A stretch of DNA of 64,000 nt, taken from the NCBI GenBank assembly GCA_035309005.1, contig DATGFP010000155.1:1-64000 (forward strand). The letters run 5' to 3'. A program made the position numbers and the translations under genes. Source of the DNA: DATARH01 sp035309005 (GTDB lineage: Bacteria > Pseudomonadota > Alphaproteobacteria > ATCC43930 > CGMCC-115725). Of the stretch, positions 59,460-64,000 are shown piece by piece. The first letter of the stretch is position 1. Every line of letters begins with the position of its first letter. The notes beneath the pieces are model-generated. The model saw nothing but the letters and a program-made list of their open reading frames with translations. It ran no database searches and was not told the origin of the DNA.

Positions 59460-60704
59460 ATGCCCAAACAATGGCGTGCGGGTCCGTCGGCTGTCAGGAG
59501 AGAGCGGTTGACCGAAGCCCTCCCGGCAGAGGAGCTCTTCGCCAGGGTCGACAAACTGGCGCCGGTCATCGCCGCCTCGGCGGACGAAAGTGAGCGCTTG
59601 CGCCGGCTGGCGCCCGCCGCAGTCGAGACCTTGTCGCATGCCGGTCTGTTCCGCCTGTGGGTACCTCGATCGCTGGGTGGCGCCGAGGTAGACGCCGCCA
59701 CGTTGGTCCGGATTGTCGAGGCCATATCGCGGATCGACGGAGCCGCCGGGTGGTGCGTAACGATCGCCAGCAACAGCAGTTTGCCGGCTGGCTATCTACC
59801 GTCGGCTGCCGCGCGGCATATCTACGGGGACGATCCACTTTTGGTTACGGGCGGAACCTGGCCACCGCTCGGTCAGGCTGTCGCGGTGAATGGCGGTTAC
59901 CGTGTGACCGGAAGATGGCCGTTCGCAAGCGGCTGTCACCACACAAGGTGGTTGGAGGCCGGATGTCGGATCATCGAGGACGGCACACCCCGTTTGGAGG
60001 CCAATGGCAGCCCGGTTGTCCGAATACTGTATCTTCCGGCTTCGTCGTGCGAAATCCTTGATACTTGGGACACGTCCGGGCTGCGCGGCACGGGAAGCCA
60101 CGACTTTACCGCGCAGGATGTCTTCGTCCCGACCGATCACACAGTGTCGTTCCACGAGCCGCCGGTCGAAAAGGGACCGCTCTACGCGTTCCCAATAATC
60201 GTGCTGTCATGGACCTCGATCGCCGCGGTCTCGCTTGGCATCGCGCGCCATGCGCTCGACATCCTGACCAAAGTGTCGCAGAGCAAAGTCGCAATGCGCT
60301 CGCAGCAGGCCCTCAGCCAAGGCTCGGTTGTGCAGATTGATCTGGGACGGGCCGAAGGCCTATTGCGCTCCGGGCGCGCCCTACTCCACCAGACGATTGA
60401 TGAAGCTTGGCAGATCGTGACCGCCGGAAAACAGCTCGCAGTCGGGGATCGCGCGATGCTGTCCCTTGCGGCGACGCATGCAACGAGCAGCGCCATCGAG
60501 GCGGTCGATCTGGCCTGCCGCGCCGCCGGCTCGGCCTCGCTCTACACCAATTCCAAATTAGAGCGATGCCAGCGCGATGTGCGCGCGGCCGGCACCCACA
60601 TCGCTGTCGCCTATCCGAATTACGAGTTGGTCGGCCAGGCACTTCTCGGTTTTAATATGCGAATGACTACCCTGATGCGGGCGGACGAACGGTACGACTA
60701 TTGA
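59460..60704 (+). CDS. Acyl-CoA-dehydrogenase-fold flavin hydroxylase, second copy
   Basis: 414 residues. It belongs to the same hydroxylase branch as the gene at 9192: WPFASGCHHTRWLEAGC corresponds to WSFASGCDISAWG there, and LRGTGSHDFTAQDVFVP to the matching loop. The two are only distantly similar. Codon usage has visibly more A/T at third positions than neighbours, suggesting acquisition by transfer. GGGAGGA is correctly placed before the ATG. No reductase or dioxygenase is adjacent; the next gene is a convergent acyl-CoA ligase. Confidence 0.8.
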   Translation: MPKQWRAGPSAVRRERLTEALPAEELFARVDKLAPVIAASADESERLRRLAPAAVETLSHAGLFRLWVPRSLGGAEVDAATLVRIVEAISRIDGAAGWCVTIASNSSLPAGYLPSAAARHIYGDDPLLVTGGTWPPLGQAVAVNGGYRVTGRWPFASGCHHTRWLEAGCRIIEDGTPRLEANGSPVVRILYLPASSCEILDTWDTSGLRGTGSHDFTAQDVFVPTDHTVSFHEPPVEKGPLYAFPIIVLSWTSIAAVSLGIARHALDILTKVSQSKVAMRSQQALSQGSVVQIDLGRAEGLLRSGRALLHQTIDEAWQIVTAGKQLAVGDRAMLSLAATHATSSAIEAVDLACRAAGSASLYTNSKLERCQRDVRAAGTHIAVAYPNYELVGQALLGFNMRMTTLMRADERYDY

Positions 60705-60821
60705 TGGCTCCCGGAGCAACCGCGCGCTGGCTCAGGCATCGGCGAAGACCGGTTGCCATCCCGAGCCGACCTCGACCACACGTTTGCGTGCCAGCCTTTT
60801 AGGAGTACGGCCGCGCGTAGC

Positions 60822-62618
<1,797 letters not shown>

Positions 62619-62744
62619 TGCGTCCCCAAAGCTTCCGGTGAGTGACCTGGCGCCGTTGGCGCCCGGCGCGCCGCGCCCCATATCGGCAGGATCATAGCGG
62701 AAATCGACAGGCCGAGGCAGCGATGGTTACGCCCAATCAACGGT

Positions 62745-62824
62745 CGTCATGCCCGCGAAAGCGGGCACAGAGGGGCAACCGATCCCGCCTGTGGCCCCGG
62801 ATCCCCGCTGTCGCGGGAATGACG
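62745..62824. repeat. Palindromic intergenic repeat, family A
   Basis: Hairpins GCCCGC-GAAA-GCGGGC and CCCCGC-TGTC-GCGGGA with inverted outer ends CGTCAT and ATGACG. It lies between divergent genes. Confidence 0.88.
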
Positions 62825-62838
62825 AGCGGAGGGACGAG

Positions 62839-64000
62839 ATGAGCGCGAACCAAGCGACGGGGCAGCCAGCGCTAGGCGCGCTGCCGGAATGGGATCTGGC
62901 CGACCTCTACCCCGGGCGCGACAGCCCCGAGCTCGCGCGCGATCTCACGCGCCTCGCGGCCGACGCGACGGCCTTCGCCGAGCGCTACCAGGGCCGCCTC
63001 GCCCTGCTCTCGGGCGCCGAATTGGGCGCCGCGGTGGCGCGGTACGAAGCGCTGCAGGAGGTCGCCGGCCGCGTCATCAGCTACGCCGAACTGCTGCGCG
63101 CCGGCAATGTCGCCGACCCCGAGATCGGCCGCTTCGCGCAAACGATGCACGAGCGGATCAACGCGATCTCGACCGACCTCTTATTTTTCACGCTCGAAAT
63201 CAACCGCATCGAGGAGGCCGCGCTCGCCGCGAAACTCGCCGATCCGGCGCTGGCGCACTACGCGCCCTGGCTGCGCGACCTGCGCGCCCAGCGCCCGCAC
63301 CAGCTCTCGGACGACTTAGAAAAGCTGCTGCACGAGAAATCGGTCGCCGGCCGCGCCGCCTGGACGCGGCTCTTCGACGAGACGGTCGACGCGCTGCGCT
63401 TCCCCTATCGCGGCCAGGAATTGACCGAAGCCGAGGCGATGCACCTCCTGTCCGACCCCGACGGCGCGGTGCGGCGCGAGGCGGCGCTCTCGATCGCCGA
63501 GGTGCTCGGGCGCAACGGCCGGCTCTTCGCGCTGATCACCAACACCCTCGCCAAGGATAAGGAGGTCGAGGACCGCTGGCGCAAATTCCCCCGGCCGATC
63601 TCGGCCCGCAACCTGTCGAACTTCGTCGAGGACGAGGTGGTCGACGCGCTGATCGCGGCGGTGCGGGCCAGCTATCCGCAATTGTCGCACCGCTATTACC
63701 GGCTGAAGGCGAAATGGTTCGGCGTCGAAGAAATGCCGTTCTGGGACAGGAACGCGCCGCTCCCCGGCGATGCCGACCGCACTCTCTCCTGGGCCGAAGC
63801 CGAAACCACCGTGCTCGGGGCCTACCGCGCGTTTTCGCCCGAGCTGGCGGCGGTCGGCGAGCGCTTTTTCAAGTCGCGCTGGATCGATGCCCCGGCGCGC
63901 CCGGGGAAGGCGCCCGGCGCCTTCGCCCACCCGACCGTGCCGAGCGCCCACCCCTATCTCCTGCTGAATTACCAGGGCCGCCTGCGCGACGTGATGACGC
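62839..64000 (+). CDS. M3-family oligoendopeptidase F, N-terminal part (cut by window end)
   Basis: At least 387 codons are open to the window end. The sequence starts MSANQATGQPALGALPEWDL followed by ADLYPGRDSPELARDL, the usual opening of bacterial PepF-type enzymes, and includes ISTDLLFFTLEINRIEEA, RPHQLSDDLEKLLHEKSVAG and YYRLKAKWFGVEEMPFWDRN. The catalytic HExxH zinc motif would lie beyond the edge, so activity cannot be verified. GGAGGGAC precedes the ATG. Role: cytosolic degradation of oligopeptides. Confidence 0.9.
   Translation, partial: MSANQATGQPALGALPEWDLADLYPGRDSPELARDLTRLAADATAFAERYQGRLALLSGAELGAAVARYEALQEVAGRVISYAELLRAGNVADPEIGRFAQTMHERINAISTDLLFFTLEINRIEEAALAAKLADPALAHYAPWLRDLRAQRPHQLSDDLEKLLHEKSVAGRAAWTRLFDETVDALRFPYRGQELTEAEAMHLLSDPDGAVRREAALSIAEVLGRNGRLFALITNTLAKDKEVEDRWRKFPRPISARNLSNFVEDEVVDALIAAVRASYPQLSHRYYRLKAKWFGVEEMPFWDRNAPLPGDADRTLSWAEAETTVLGAYRAFSPELAAVGERFFKSRWIDAPARPGKAPGAFAHPTVPSAHPYLLLNYQGRLRDVMT

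Overview
The window is a stretch of high-GC (roughly 70% by eye) alphaproteobacterial chromosome, probably from a Rhodospirillales-like lineage. The placement rests on a MucR-type regulator, rnpB beside the mraZ-led division and cell-wall (dcw) cluster, a glyA-nrdR-ribD-ribE-ribH-nusB block, a K+-independent H+-pyrophosphatase, an IRP-type aconitase and a MurE with the meso-diaminopimelate motif. The outer-membrane genes lpxC and bamD confirm a Gram-negative envelope. No tRNA, rRNA or CRISPR array was seen.

Layout. 1-2.5 kb: the edge of an insertion sequence, then small genes on the minus strand (FAD oxidoreductase, secreted peptide, VOC protein, EF-hand protein). 2.7-9.1 kb: an MBL-fold hydrolase, then selenium genes in overlapping order: a flavoprotein-SelD fusion, selA and selB. 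9.2-17.2 kb: a catabolic-looking accessory region with an acyl-CoA-dehydrogenase-type hydroxylase, a LigB-type dioxygenase, an orphan molybdenum-hydroxylase large subunit, twin VOC genes, a seven-Asp-box propeller and an SDR. 17.3-22 kb: ettA, an ACMSD-like amidohydrolase, glutaryl-CoA dehydrogenase and mucR. 22.4-29.3 kb: glyA, nrdR, ribD, ribE, ribH, nusB, hppA. 29.3-36.8 kb: an amidohydrolase, small membrane proteins, a DMT transporter, acnA, a LysR regulator and a coiled-coil protein. 36.9-54.1 kb: rnpB, a candidate small RNA, MraZ boxes, then mraZ-rsmH-ftsL-ftsI-murE-mraY-murD-ftsW-murG-murC-murB-ftsQ-ftsA-ftsZ. 54.2-64 kb: lpxC, bamD, a NEW3/ABC exporter trio, another hydroxylase-type flavoprotein, a long-chain acyl-CoA ligase and the start of an M3 oligopeptidase.

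Most dcw genes from mraZ to ftsA overlap by a few bases and should be translationally coupled. The two genes for making and adding D-Ala-D-Ala (ddl and murF) are missing from their usual slots. The selenium cluster would make selenophosphate, charge tRNA-Sec and deliver it to the ribosome, but no selC or selenoprotein is visible here. The riboflavin block lacks ribB/ribA.

At least four families of palindromic intergenic repeats are scattered through the window. Several have been absorbed into genes: they supply the C-terminal tails of a VOC protein and a DMT transporter, and overlap the start codon of ribD.
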